The notes beneath the pieces are model-generated. The model did not search any database. It had not been told where the DNA came from and saw only the letters and a program-made list of their open reading frames with translations. Positions 1 through 12,000 of a stretch of DNA of 64,000 nt are shown here, piece by piece. Position 1 is the stretch's first letter, and each line of letters starts with the position of its first letter. The stretch is from Elmis aenea (taxonomy: Eukaryota > Arthropoda > Insecta > Coleoptera > Elmidae). Position numbers and translations under genes: made by a program. Location: NCBI GenBank assembly GCA_947652605.1, contig OX393577.1, positions 32,243,466 to 32,307,465 of the forward strand, given 5' to 3'.

Positions 1-63
1 AGTGTGTCAAATTTTATTAATTTTGATGATGCATGGGTCTGGTGTCGTGCAATGCTCTTACGA

Positions 64-351
64 CGGAATAAACTTTGCGTCAAAGTGACAGTATAAGTGA
101 CATTAGGCTGGGCAGTTGTCATAGCATAATTCCAAGGCAGTACAGATTTTTGTCAAAACGCGTGTTTTATTTGCTTAATTTCCAGTTATTATTGGAAAAC
201 TAAAAATTTATATTTATTACATTTATAGATACAGAATTTTTTTCTTTACAAAAAAACCCATTTGCACTTTTTTTCTAAAATAATTAGGGGAGATAATATG
301 TATATGACTTAAAATTTTATCATTGAAATTGCTATGTTGCGTGATCTTGAC
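64..351. repeat. partial copy of a foldback element
   Basis: This stretch closely matches the right half of the foldback element at 11,224-11,914. Shared blocks include ttgcgtgatct, the aattaggggagataatat block and the gggcagttgtcatagcat block. It lacks the terminal ACACCCTG sequence and its left arm lies off the window or is lost, so it is a truncated repeat copy. No coding content is seen. Confidence 0.7.
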
Positions 352-460
352 TTGGATGTATACTCTGTTTACTTTTATTATACATTAAAGTAGGTTGTAT
401 TTTAGTTTTGTCATGTTGGCATTTCCAAAAGTCAATATGATGTTTTAGTTACATTCTAAA

Positions 461-1955
461 CAGGGATGGAATAACGTTTTAAATCGTTACGTTATTGTAT
501 AACGTTATTTATTATTTGTTTTCGTTACATAACGTTATAAATAACATTAAAAAAATGAATCGTTATGTTATATAACGTTACATAAATTATGATATACAGG
601 GTGTTTCTTAAATCATGCAAAAAAAATTCGCGAGGTGATTCCTTATCGAAAATTAAGTGGGGTCTTTTATATACATTTTTTTCTTAGACGTCTCCTTTCG
701 GAGTTACACCCCCCTAAAGGGGATCGGTAAAATTAGGTTTTTATTTTATTTCTCAAATTTAGATAAATGTAGGAGAACGACACTCGGTAGATGTTTTATA
801 CTTATTAAAAAGTTCCCCATAGTAATATTTTCATTTATCTGCGTTCACAGGGGGCTAAAAAGTGCGACCCCTGTTGGTTTTTTAATCAGAACTTTTTGGT
901 GAGTTAAAATTTTGCAATTTAATTTGTTTTTTTTGTATGTTTGATTTATTTATAAACTTTTTTTATTCTTTAGTTTTTCTCGTAAATCCTACAGTTTTGA
1001 GTAAGAAATTAAATGAGTGAGAATGATGTTTATATTGGGTAAATTTGACCGGCGTTTTAGCGTTGCGTCGCGTAAACGTCAAAATGAATTACACCCGTCA
1101 CTTCTACCAAATATGAACATAAACAAACCATGGTAACCACCAAAATGAATCGTTTTATATTGGAATATGTGATGGTTCATGTTAATGTATATAATTTTTT
1201 ACTCAAAAACTGTAGGTTTAACGAAAAAAGTTAAAGAATAAAAAAACCTTCTAAATTAATCAAGTTTTCAAAAAAAAATTAAATTGCTAGATTTCAACCC
1301 ACCAGAAAGTTCTGTTAAAAAAAAACTACAGGGGTCGCACTTTTCAGCCCCCTGTGAAGGTGGGAGATGATTAAAAATATTATTATGGGAAATTTTTTAA
1401 TAAGTATAGAACATCTACCGAATATCATTCTCCTACATTTATCCTATGAGAAATAAAATAAAAACCCAATTTTACCTATCCCCTTTAGGGGGGTGTAACT
1501 CCGAAAGGAGGCCCCAAAGAAAAAAAATTTATATGAAAGACCCCTCTTAATTTTTGATAAGGAATTACCCCCTTTTACCCCCTTTTTCGCATTATTTAAG
1601 AAACATGCTGTATAAAAATAATTTTTATTTGTAACTCTGAAATTATTTTTGGGATCTGTAAATGTAAATTTAAAAAATACTCCTAGTACTCTACAAAATT
1701 ACGTTGAGATATTTTATTTTCATTTTAATTTCTAAAATGCAAACAAAATATTATATTCTGAAAATAAAAAGATCGCCATATAAAAATTTAATTTATAGAG
1801 AATAACGTTACAAAATAACTTTTAATGAAACGTTATCGGTTATTATAACGTTATATAACGTTATAAAAATATTGTTACGTTATTGTATAAAAAATTATAG
1901 TTGAATCGTTATTATAACGTTATCGGGTATCGTTAAGTTACGTTTTCCATCCCTG
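461..1955. mobile_element. non-autonomous hAT element with AACGTT-rich ends
   Basis: The termini are inverted: CAGGGATGGAA on the left and TTCCATCCCTG on the right. An exact 8-bp target duplication, attctaaa, lies at 453-460 and 1956-1963, which is the hAT signature. Both subterminal regions (about 475-590 and 1,800-1,945) are packed with AACGTTA/TAACGTT motifs, the kind of short repeat hAT transposases bind. The centre is occupied by another element (597-1610). No transposase reading frame remains. It sits exactly against the element that starts at 1964. Confidence 0.85.
597..1610. mobile_element. foldback (long inverted repeat) element nested in the hAT element
   Basis: It begins CAGGGTGTTTCTTAAAT after TA and ends ATTTAAGAAACATGCTG before TA. 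The two arms, about 597-930 and 1,270-1,610, are imperfect inverted copies, sharing for example ctttaggggg and gcgaccccTG blocks on opposite strands. The TA flanks and CAGGGTG terminus suggest a Tc1/mariner-superfamily passenger, which is an inference. No coding sequence is seen. Confidence 0.75.
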
Positions 1956-2366
1956 ATTCTAAACAAGGATAGTAAACTATAAGGATGGCCCATCCGACGA
2001 AATTCGTTATCATATTAATGACGAAAGAGTGTTATTAATGACGTCACCTTATTTATAAAGTGACAGATGTGTCATATGTCACACATGTATAAAACGTTCA
2101 GGTGTATGTAAATCAACCCATTTGGTGTGCAGGAAACCTTATCTTATTAGGCAAATGAATTAAAAAGAACTTATTTAGTAAAAAAATGTTTTTTTGGTGA
2201 GCTATTTAATAAATGTCATATTACCCATGCACAGGTGGAAATTTTCTGCTAACAGTTTATGTTTTTTACTAAACTCTCTCTTAAAAGTAGTCGAATTATA
2301 AAACATGGTGACCAAAATTTTGTTCCATTTTTCAGTAATATAAGGATTGCTAAACAATTTTTTAAT

Positions 2367-2573
2367 TTAGCGTCTTAATAATTTTAAATAGTCAAAAAAA
2401 TCTGGTGTAAAGTGGATGAAACAAATTTGGCTTGTGGCCGTGTTAAATACAGTGAGTCTTTGGCATTTCTTAATCCATGATTGTTGTAGGTATTCTTGTT
2501 TTGGAAATCTATGATAGGTGATCTTTTGGCCTTTAGTTTTCTCACTGTTATTGGTGCAATTCGCCACAGCGCA
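2367..2573 (-). pseudogene. THAP-domain fragment of a P-like transposase
   Basis: Read on the minus strand from 2573, the frame gives a C2CH THAP zinc finger: CAVANC (Cys-x4-Cys), then HRFP, a conserved Trp (SWIKKC), and CFIH (Cys-x2-His) followed by FTPDFF. All four metal ligands, the HRFP motif and the Trp are present, and the frame is open to a stop at 2367. There is no start codon with good context before the first Cys, and the RNase H-like catalytic region is absent, so I call it a fragment. It lies inside the CAAGG-ended element. THAP domains also occur in host genes, but the terminal repeats favour a transposon origin. Confidence 0.65.
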
Positions 2574-2729
2574 ACCTCTACCTCCTTAATGTATTCATGG
2601 TTTAACTTTAACACGATACCGTTTATTACGGTGAAAATTATACGATTTTAATTAGTTTCTTGTAATGTTTTTTACAATAAAGTACCATATACAAGCTTTT
2701 AAAACTGCTGTTGCATCAAAAATACGTTT

Positions 2730-2886
2730 TTAACCCTTTCGCTGCGGCACTCGCTTGAGAAGTTCGTGCCTTCAGTGCGGCGTCTTATGGAGTTTGTGGG
2801 TTACGCTCGCGTAATAATACGGTTCCCGCACATGGGACATGAAAAATAAATGCGGATTATTACCGTTCCCGCAGTGAAAGGGTTAA
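2730..2886. mobile_element. piggyBac-type MITE (TTAA target)
   Basis: The ends are TTAACCCTTTCGCTGCGG and the inverted CCGCAGTGAAAGGGTTAA, giving TTAA duplication plus CCC termini typical of piggyBac-like elements. It is 157 bp long and non-coding. Related ends (TTAACCCTTTCGCT) recur near 24,270 and 32,231. Confidence 0.7.
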
Positions 2887-3381
2887 GGCAGTTGCAGTTA
2901 CGGGGCAATGAATAAAAACCTTGCATAAAAGATCTACAAAGCGAAAACATATTACAAGAAAAAAATTCGCATCCTTATGGGTATAAAAATAATATCTTTA
3001 CATCCTTGCAGCTTGCAGCAATAGCGCTACATATACATTGTATAGGTTTTTATGTGCCATATTATTAAAGACCAATTAAGAGCGGTCTCAGTTTTGTACG
3101 CAAACAGCGATGTTTTTAAACATTAAAAATCATTACTTACGATTAAAACTCTGTTAAGCTTATAAATACGCACCTTTTGAATAATGTTTTTGACATGTCA
3201 AAATTTAAATGCCATTCAATCTAAAATCTAAGGTGTCGGTTTAAATAGCTTTGCGTTATTAATGACGTCATTTCCGGAACGCTCAGTAATACATTAGTCT
3301 TATGGGAATGGGCCATCCTTATAGTTTACTGTCCTTGCATTCTAAAGCTGTGTTGCAAATATTTTTATAAAAATCCTTAAA

Positions 3382-3627
3382 TGAGGCGTCCGGGTTTAAA
3401 ACCTGTTAAGTAACCTAAAAGAAATTTACAGGAAAGTGGAAAAGCACTTTCAGAACCGCTAAAAAATTAATTTTAGTGCAAATGGTTTATTATTGTTTAT
3501 TTATACAGTATGTTTGCATCCAAATAACTACAGGAATGGCTAGCTATGACGGTTAACATGTTTTACGTGCAGAAAAGTTCGCATATAAAAAACTGTTACT
3601 TAACAGGTTTTACACCCGCACGCCTCA
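3382..3627. mobile_element. 246-bp element with inverted ends, unassigned family
   Basis: The ends are TGAGGCGTCCGGGT and, inverted, ACCCGCACGCCTCA. Inside the ends a second inverted block (acctgttaagtaac / gttacttaacaggt) extends the arms. No clear target duplication is visible, so I do not assign a family. Non-coding. Confidence 0.5.
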
Positions 3628-4065
3628 AATATTTTCCAAATTTTGTATTATTGGCAATGTTGTTTTGTAAATGATTAAAATTATGACCTAAAATGCTTAA
3701 AGTGACAATTTCAAAATATATACAGAGTGGAATCTGTCACCCTAACAGCCAACTTTAATGTATAATAAAAGGAAACCGTATATATTGTAGTACTTATGTA
3801 ATATCTGCAGTACAGTGAGCTCGCGTTATAAGCAACTAACGGCAGCCAATTCCGATCTAAAAGGTGCTTATAACGTGAAAGTTGCTTATATGATAGAAAT
3901 AGAAACGATTCGATTTTTAACATAAATAAATCTTGCTTTTAGTAGTAAAACTAAAAATAAAAGTTTACACCATAACAACGCGATCGTTGTCGCGTTGCTA
4001 TGGTGATCTGTACGTACCTATGTCAAACGAAATACGCGCGTGCCACGCACCTTTAGTCGTGATCT

Positions 4066-4281
4066 ATGTACTTGAACATCTCTCAAATAAAAAAATATGA
4101 TGTGATTTCATGGCAAGTATACAGAGCGGATGAAACGGCCTTATTTTACAAGTGGTTACCGGACAAAACTCTTGTTCATACACGTAAAAAAATATTCCCG
4201 GGAGAAAAATATCTAAGCAACGAGTTAGGTACTATTATACGGTGTGCTAATTCCACCGATAATCATAAATTGAACTTATGA
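4066..4281 (+). pseudogene. pogo/Tigger transposase fragment
   Basis: The 71-residue frame contains YRADETALFYKWLPDKTL followed about 30 residues later by CANSTDNHKLNL. This matches the first catalytic-Asp block of pogo/Tigger DDE transposases, in which the Asp of the DET motif is catalytic, and the downstream cysteine/asparagine/glycine-His-Lys-Leu block. The frame then stops, similarity fades, and a foldback element interrupts from 4350. No helix-turn-helix or remaining catalytic acidic residues were found. Confidence 0.75.
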
Positions 4282-4349
4282 ACTTTGGTAAATTATATAA
4301 AGCCAAAAAATTTTAGTAGTTTAACCTACGAGTTTATTATATTATTATA

Positions 4350-5905
4350 CAGCGTCATTCAAAACGTCTGCAACAAATTGAAAAATTTTTTATTATTGAT
4401 TTCTCAGAAAATTTTATTCTTGATAAAAGTTGGTGCATGGTCTAAAACTAATTTTAAGATGAAAAAAGTTCAATAAAAAATCATAGGGCGCTAGATTTTA
4501 GCGACTTTTTGAAATATTCGCAAGAATAAAGTGCTCTTATTTTAAGAGAAACAAAAAAACTATTTAAAAAAATATTTAGAATCTAAAAATAAGCCTAAAT
4601 TTAAATTTAGATCGTCACATTCTAATTTTTATTTTTTAAGAAACTTAAACATTAAAAAAGTGTAACAAATAGAACCATTTTTTATTATCAATTTGTCAGA
4701 AAATTTTATTTTTGTTAAAGTTGGTACATACATGGTCTACAACTAATTTTACGATGAAAAAAAGTTGAATAAAAAGTCAGGATATTTTCCATTTGTTGCA
4801 GACTTTAAATGTTGAAACTTCTTAAAAAATAAAACTTAGAATTTAACCCTCAGAATTTAAACCTAGTTCGGTTTTTAGATTCTTAATAACTTTTTTCGAT
4901 AAAAATAAAATTTTCCATTTGTTGCAGACTTTTTGAATGTTAAAATTTCTTAAAAAATAAAAATTGAAATTTGACCGTCAAAATTTAAATCTAGCCTTAT
5001 TTTGGGATTTTTAAAAACTCTGTCCATAATTTTTTTTGTATCTCTTAAAATATTTCAAAAATCACTAATATCTAGTGTCATATGATTTTTTATTGAACTT
5101 TTTTCATCTTAATAGTATATTATATACCAAGGTAGAGAAGTCAACTATTATAGCCTGAGGGCTCAGATTAGATCGCGAGGCGCGAAGCGCCGAGGGATCT
5201 AAGGGCCCGAAGGCTATAAGACTTCTCTACCGTGGTGTATATACTATTTTTTTCACTACTAGTAAGACAAACCCATTTATGTTATGCACGCACTTTCTAA
5301 CCTAAAATATAAAAAGTTAAGTACCTATCTATTCTATAGAAATATTGAATCTGCGTGTTACTCATCTTGCTAAATCACTATTGTTATTAAAAAACATTGT
5401 TTTTAAGCGATGGTTTCATCTAAAATACTGACATTATTAAAACTTTTCTTTTTTACGTTGTGTCAATCGACCGTGTGGATATTGACAACCGTCATTTATT
5501 TCGGCGCGAAAGTCGTGTTATTTAAATACACCAAAGTTTTTAAAATTAAATTAATTTATTTAAACAACGTTTTAAATGCTAAAATACCAATAAAGAGAAT
5601 TTCTCCATCATACTAAATCGTCCTATAATTTTTTTTTCTTTAAAACTACAACAGCATTATCAAAAAATATAAATTTGTTCATTATTCACCAGTGGTTAAT
5701 AATGAAAAATTGTTTACCTGTAACCATGCATAGGTAGAGAAATTGAATTTCACGGCATTCTAATATACGTCATAATGCTACGCTATATTACTAGTAGTGA
5801 AAAAAATTAGTTTTAGACCATGCACCAACTTTTATCAAGAATACAATTTTCTGAGAAAAAAATAAAAAACTTTTCCATTCGTTGCAGACTTTTTGAATGA
5901 CGCTG
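4350..5905. mobile_element. foldback element with CAGCGTCATTC ends
   Basis: Left end CAGCGTCATTCAAAA and right end TTTTGAATGACGCTG are inverted, each next to TA. Blocks such as gcaacaaattgaaaa and ggtgcatggtctaaaactaa recur in inverted orientation in the right arm. About 700 bp (near 5,113-5,808) interrupts the right arm and includes a palindrome at 5,131-5,240. Related copies are near 46,830-47,190 and 55,050-56,131. Non-coding. Confidence 0.65.
5131..5240. repeat. imperfect palindrome (hairpin-forming)
   Basis: tatataccaaggtagagaag is followed at the other end by cttctctaccgtggtgtata, with inner paired blocks tatagcct/aggctata and a central gcgcgaagcgcc hairpin. Probably the end or core of a small inserted element in the right arm of the surrounding foldback. 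Confidence 0.6.
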
Positions 5906-6129
5906 TATATTAATAATCTCCTAAAAATAAAATGATTGTTAAAAAATCTATTGTTAATCTAGATTTCACAAGATATTTTACTGCCCTTTTAAATAACCTG
6001 AATGTTAAAAAAAAACTGAAAGTGCTATATCACTCAAAATTTTCGTAAAAATGTAAATATTTTGAAAACTGTTGACTTTAGACCCATATAACCTTTTACA
6101 TTTATTAAAGTAAATTTTAAGACAAATTC

Positions 6130-6310
6130 AAAAATGCAAAAATATACAGGGTGTTTTATTTCAAATTTCAAAGTTTGAGTCCGTTTCCGGTTGAACCGGA
6201 AGTCGCATTGCAACCTTAATATTTCCATCGAATCCGAAAAATACCATAACGCTCAGATACAAAATTTCATTGTTATATCTGCAATAGTATTTTAGATATT
6301 TGTATTTTTA
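6130..6310 (-). repeat. fragment of the IS630/mariner-like element family found at 28,313
   Basis: Positions 6,217-6,310 match, on the opposite strand, the 5' part of the element at 28,313-28,425. Shared blocks include gatacaaaatttcattgtta and tagtattttagatatttgt. A CAGGGTGT terminus is visible near 6,149. No intact transposase is present here. Confidence 0.55.
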
Positions 6311-6449
6311 ACTGTCACACTGACAGTTGCTTATATCGTGTACTTTGATACGATAGTTGCTTATATCGAGTGTTGCTTATAACGCGAGTTGCTTATATCG
6401 TGGGTTGCTTATAACGCGAGCTCACTGTATATAGGTTTTTATAAAGTTA

Positions 6450-6985
6450 AGGTGGGTTTATGCAACACAAATTTAGTAATAAGAATAAGAATAGTAATAA
6501 GAATAAGAATAGTAATAAGAATAAGAATAGTAATAAGAATAAGAATAGTAATAGGAATAACAAAAGCAGCGTTTATGCAGTGGTGATAGTAATTGCAATA
6601 ACCTTAAAATCTTAGAGATGAAAACAGTCGAATATGACAAATAACAATTTTTTAAATACACCCGTATGACCCCAAATACATGATTTGCATGGATTTGCAC
6701 ACCTTGTGACAATAGTGGGTCCTTTGATTCGCAAAAACCTGAACAAAAATCCGTTATCACAACAAAGCACGTGTGCGATGGGCGTATCCAATTCTTGCGA
6801 CTGCGCATTTCGCGTTTGGTTTAAGCGTAAGAATAAAGTTGATTAACCAACTTTGCTTATGCTTAAAGTTACTACTAAAATTAAATCCAATGCGTAAACG
6901 CTAGCATTGATTTAACAGTATTTTAACTTTTATTCTTATTACTATTCTTAAGTCTTATTACTAAAACAGCTGCATAAACCCACCT
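6450..6985. mobile_element. Harbinger-like MITE (TTA target) carrying a minisatellite
   Basis: Ends AGGTGGGTTTATGCA and TGCATAAACCCACCT are perfect inverted copies and both are flanked by TTA (6447-6449 and 6986-6988), as in PIF/Harbinger elements. Just inside the left end is an 18-bp tandem repeat (6473-6553). The same aagaataagaat sequence appears once, inverted, in the right arm. The long Tyr/Ser-rich reading frame across it is a by-product of the repeat. Confidence 0.75.
6473..6553. repeat. 18-bp minisatellite, about 4.5 copies
   Basis: The unit agtaataagaataagaat is repeated with no mismatches until it decays at agtaatagg. It lies within the left arm of the surrounding TTA-flanked element, so it probably expanded after insertion. 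Confidence 0.9.
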
Positions 6986-7343
6986 TTAGTTGTTGATAAT
7001 TAATTATTAGTGTAAGTACTTTTAAACTGTGATATGTGGTTTATTTTTTTCTCTTGTATCATTAGTATAACTAAAAAGTTTTGTATTAAGTTTTTACTGA
7101 AGAAGAATTTACCTGTTTCCCTTGATTTTCAAGTTCATTTAGAACTATCACCGGGTGAGGATCCATGATGCAGAGCTGTCACACAAATATTCAAAAATAA
7201 TAATTTCTTTCTCCAGTGATTGTCGGAAGATGTTCATAGAATTTTTATTGCAATGACAGTATTTTTAGAATTAAAACACTTGACTATTTAAAATTAATTA
7301 TTTTTGAAAACTCTAGTTAAAGGTGTTGATTTTGATGTTTATA

Positions 7344-7968
7344 CAGGGTGTGTAAAAATTGGCGGAAGGGCTACACGGAGCGATGTTCTTCGTAAAATTC
7401 TAAGTCGAAAATCTTAATACGAAAATGTTGTACCATGCTTCCTATGGCCTCAGGAACCATTTAAAGAAAAAAAATATTGGCAACATTGCATACATTGATT
7501 TGCGTTTGGACATTTTTTTATCAGCAATTTTTACTTAGGTATTTACATTTTTTGTTCGAACTGAAAGCCTTCAGTTCGTAAACATAGCTGCAAACTTTTG
7601 GGTATCGTAAAACACAAACAAGAAATAATTACGAGAAAAACAGAGATGACAGCTAAGGACAATGTTGCCATATGTATTACTGTCATTAAAATCAGTGATT
7701 TACATATTTTCAACACCAATTTTTGAAAGGAAGAACACAATATCTAGGAAAAAATACTATTCGAAATCTATTTTTATTCCAAATTGCAGCTTTTTCATTT
7801 GCAAGTATTAAATAATAACGCCTATTAAAGAACTAAATGTCAAAGCTTTGAGGACCTCTTGCAGACACAGCAAGCGTGGTACAACATTTTCGTATTAAGA
7901 TTTTCGACTTGGAATTTTACGAAGAACATCGCCCCGTGTAGCCCTTCCGCCAATTTTTACACACCCTG
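7344..7968. mobile_element. foldback element, CAGGGTGTGTAAAAATTGGC ends
   Basis: The outer ~100 bp at each end are near-perfect inverted copies (caattttt...gccgaagggctacacg against the right end), flanked by TA. The centre (7,450-7,870) has no coding similarity that I recognise. Confidence 0.8.
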
Positions 7969-9041
7969 TATAATTAAAAAATATTCTTGGGTTTGTCATA
8001 CATACTTCATATGTTCTGTTCTGTTGTGAAATCTGTCACCTGCCAAGTTAAGACAATGTGAAATGTATTAGAAATCACAACTTTTATGATAAATTACTGT
8101 ATTTAATACAAATTCTGCATCAGTAATATATCTTGTTACAGAATACTAAGAAATCAGCTTTTGAATGGAGATTTTCCGTCCAACTTAAAACTGCTTCAGA
8201 ACTTTCCACCAATGGATGTGCAGATTATTTTATCAAAAGCTGTATATTTGTCCAAGTTGAAATTTTAACTGTAAATAATTTTTTTTTTGGTGAAATTTTG
8301 AACGGTCATCAGTGGTTTGCTATGTCTAACTAAATTACTTTTTCATGGTAAGGTCACTATCAACTTTTTAAAAAGATGATGTAACTGTTAGTTATAAACA
8401 AGAAATTTGAGATTCTATTTTAATTTGCATGTGGAAGAACTAATCTCAACAAATCTTTTTACATCAGTTCTGAACTGCAAACAATTACAGGTAACAATTA
8501 TTCCGCAGCCTTGTTTCAAATATTTTTACAGTTGGTTTTTTTGTTACTGAAGTATAGTTTTACTTTCAAAGTGTGCAATAGTATAAAATATTAAACTAGC
8601 ACAAATATGTTATGTGTTTATATGAAATGTATGTTTCTCAGCGAACATTATTAGTTATAAATTAAGTATAAAAATACTCAATTAGTGATGTTAGACTATT
8701 ACGAAAATACATCTTTTAGGTAGTCATATTTCAGTTGATTGTTGAAATAAATCTTTATATTTTATTATAATTATGTTGATTTACACAAACAATTCATACT
8801 TTTATACAATTTATATATATTTAGCATATTGGACAGTGATTACTTCTAATTAATTAGTTTATTTTAACTTTTTCCTCTTAAGGTATGTAAAGTACATTGT
8901 TTTTAAAAGTATCTGCAGGACATGATAATTAAAAATAACTTGCGTAGTGTTTGTAAAATATTCTTTATTGTAAAAATATTTTCTATATTTAGAAATGTAA
9001 GCTTAATGATGAAAATACATATTTGTAATATACTAGGCAAA
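7969..9041. other. non-coding interval downstream of DHPS
   Basis: AT-rich sequence with no recognisable gene. The end next to DHPS should hold its 3' UTR. Confidence 0.6.
8964..8969 (-). terminator. polyadenylation signal of DHPS
   Basis: AATAAA on the minus strand, about 75 nt downstream of the DHPS stop codon. Its position fits a short 3' UTR; it is inferred from motif and spacing only. Confidence 0.55.
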
Positions 9042-12000
9042 TTATTTTACTTTATTTTGAAAATGGTGTTTGGCAAATGTTTCACCAATTAGTAAAGGAA
9101 ATACTAAAGTGGCTTCTGCATATATTTTAACAGGTGTGGCTTCCTTTTTAATTTTTCCCCATGATATTGCTTCATCAGGTCTAGCACCAGCATCACTACC
9201 ATCAAATTCTGATGCTGTATTGATGAATACAGCATAATCTGCTCCATTTCTCTAAAAAATAATACAGAAAATAAGAATTGCAAAAATAAACGGTTTCAAT
9301 GGCCTTACCATTAAATTTGCATTACAAATATGATGTTTAACCAGACCACCGCCAACAATGACTAATCCTGTGTGTTTTGATTTTATTGCCATCATGTTTA
9401 GTCTGTTTAAATCTAAAACCAATTCGGTAAATAATAAATTAAATCGAACTTACCATGAAAATTAAAAAAATAGTTGGCAACGTTTTTTAAACTACAGTTT
9501 CGAACCTTTATTAGAAAATGCCCGATCGTAAGATGCACTTATATGAAAACTAGCATTTGATATAACTAGAAAACTTAATCGTAAATATTTTCAGTGACCT
9601 TTGTAGTGGGATGGGCCAAATACAACTAAAGGCATCTCGTTAACAGTTGGAGATATAAAGTTATATAATTAGACAAACTGTTCCTATTCTATAAAGATAC
9701 TGCGCAATATTTTAATTTTTTGGAAATTAGATACGGATGAAAAGCAAACATAAATTTGAAATTTTTGCTGTACTCTTTGATGAAAAAAAACTTGCACAGT
9801 TGTAGATAATTTTATGTAGTGGTACAATGTGACATTCAACTGTTTTAATTGTTTTGACTTAAAGATAATTGATAAAGTTGTATTTTTAAACGAAAACTTG
9901 GTTGCCTTTGACAAAAGCATTAAGCATCTATTTTGTTCTCTTTAAATTATATAGTTTTTACATACTTATTTTGACATTAAGCTTAAAATTAGTTAAAATG
10001 ATTAAAAGCACACCTTGGAGTGGAGTTTGTTGACAGCGAGATTCAGAAATTTTCAAGAAGTTGCGAAGAAAGATTAGTGCAGCAAGTGAATATCGAGGCT
10101 ATCTAGCTTCTCGATAACATAAATATAGTAAGGCGATTCAAGAGGAAAAAACCCTTTGAGCTGGTGTACCATGACACCATTAGTGCTTAAAAAAGCGTTA
10201 AAAAAAAGTCAGTGCTTCTGTTACCACACAAGAATAAAATGCTTAATGTTAGAACAGATAGGAGACGTCAATAAGTGACTCTTAGATCTTAACTTTTAAG
10301 TATTCTAGGAATAGGTCAAAGTTACTTATTAGTGTAGGACTAGATCGTAACTAAATTTTAAAAAAATATTAAAAGTACAGTAAATTCTCTATAAATGCAA
10401 CTTCTATAAGTGCATCATACTCTATAAATGCATTACTCCATATATGCAAAAACATTCTATAAACGCAACTTTCAAAAATCAAGCTACCTGTAGTAAAAAC
10501 TGTCAGTGTCACAGTCAATCAATCAATCATGAAGAAAGTTAATTTAACGATTAAGGATAAGTGTGAAATTTTAAATAAACTTGAAAATACTAAAGTGAAA
10601 GACATTTTTTTTACCTAATGCAACACCCTGTATAATAAAAAGATTTTAAAAATATTTTTAAAAAATGGTTTCCTTTACTCTCTAAATGCATCTTTTTTCC
10701 ATAAATGCATTTTTTAAAAAACATTTGAATCTAACAATGTTGCATTTAGAGAGAATTTACTGTATTTCAAAAAACGGGTGCCTGAAATTAAAAAAAAACA
10801 GTGCATTATGATTTTATGTAATACCTAACTTTTTGGCCTCACACACACAGAGTGTTTTCTGTCGCGCGTTTGTGAAGTACTAGCAATTGCATGTACGCGT
10901 ACACACATAGTCGCGCGACTTTGGTCGTCGTATGTGTGTACGCGTACATGCAATAATTGCTAGTACTTCACAAACACGCGACTCGAGTCGCGCGACATAA
11001 AATGCTCTGTGTGTGTGAGGCCTTTAACTTTCAATAGAAAACACTATATATTTTTTAATTTTTAGAATCCATATCAAATTATCTTTCCAATGTGTATCAG
11101 GTTTTTTGTTCAAAATCGAGCATTTTCAACTTTTTTCTGTTTTGTAAATATTGCAGAAATATTCAGGATGTTCAGTCAAAAATAGTATTTATTGAGTTAT
11201 TGCTGTTTCATTGATAATTTATACAGGGTGTAGAATTGGATCACGCAACTTAGTAATTTCAATGGTAAAATTTTAAAAGTCGTATATTATCTCCCCTAAT
11301 TATTTTAGAAAAAAAGCGCAAATGGGTGTTTTGTAGAGAAAAAAAATGCTGTATCTAAATATAGTCAATATTAATTTTTAGTTTTTCAATAACTAAAAAT
11401 TAAGCAAATTACAAAACGCGTTTTATAACAAAACTCTGTAGTGCCTTGGAATTATGCTGTGACAACCACAGAACGTGACAACTGCCCATCCTAATGTCGT
11501 TTATGCTGTCACTTTTGATACGAAATTCATTCTTAATTATACTTTATATTTGATCAAACATTTATTTTATACAAGTAATTGTGTTTTCATTACAAGTAAT
11601 TATAAACAATGACAATTCAGAATAAACTTCGCGTCAAAGTGACAGTATAAGCGCTATTAGGATGGGCAGTTGTCATAGCATAATTCCAAGGCCCTACACA
11701 TTTTTATCAAAACGCGTTTAGTAATCCACTCAATTATTAGTTATTGGTAAACCAAAAATTAATATTGATTGTATTTATAAATGGGTACAATATTTTTTTT
11801 CTACAAAAAAACCTACCTGCATTTTTTTTCTAAAATAATTAGGGGAGATAATATACGACTTTTAAAATTTTACCATTGAAATTGCTATGTTGCGTGATCT
11901 AAATCTACACCCTGTATGTGAACATGCAATATTTGATCCAATTAATAAACTAGTAAGGCATGGTAGGCATCACATTTTAAACAATTCATTCAGATTGTCA

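Larger units (their letters stand above)
1964..3337. mobile_element. P-element-like transposon remnant
   Basis: Terminal inverted repeats start CAAGGATAGTAAACTATAAG on the left, and the right end reads the same on the minus strand with one early mismatch (CAAGGACAG). The 9-bp sequence cattctaaa flanks both ends (on the left the flank is split by the adjacent hAT element). An internal minus-strand reading frame encodes a THAP zinc finger, the DNA-binding domain of P-element transposases. The subterminal ATAAGGATGGCCC resembles the P-element end in layout as I remember it. The catalytic part of the transposase is missing and a piggyBac-type MITE sits at 2730-2886. Confidence 0.65.
3813..6427. 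mobile_element. pogo/Tigger-type transposon, decayed
   Basis: Ends are CAGTGAGCTCGCGTTATAAG and its inverse, each flanked by TA (3811-3812 and 6428-6429). The motif GTTGCTTATA is repeated several times inside the right end (6,330-6,420). A Tigger-like transposase fragment lies at 4066-4281. The interior is largely replaced by later insertions, notably 4350-5905. Confidence 0.7.

Noticed and set aside
4285..4476. 63-residue continuation after the Tigger fragment
   Set aside because: Its second half is the start of the foldback element at 4350, and only the first 20 residues could be transposase.
6473..6808. 111-residue reading frame rich in Tyr and Ser (minus strand)
   Set aside because: It is produced by the 18-bp minisatellite and the TTA-flanked element, not by a gene.
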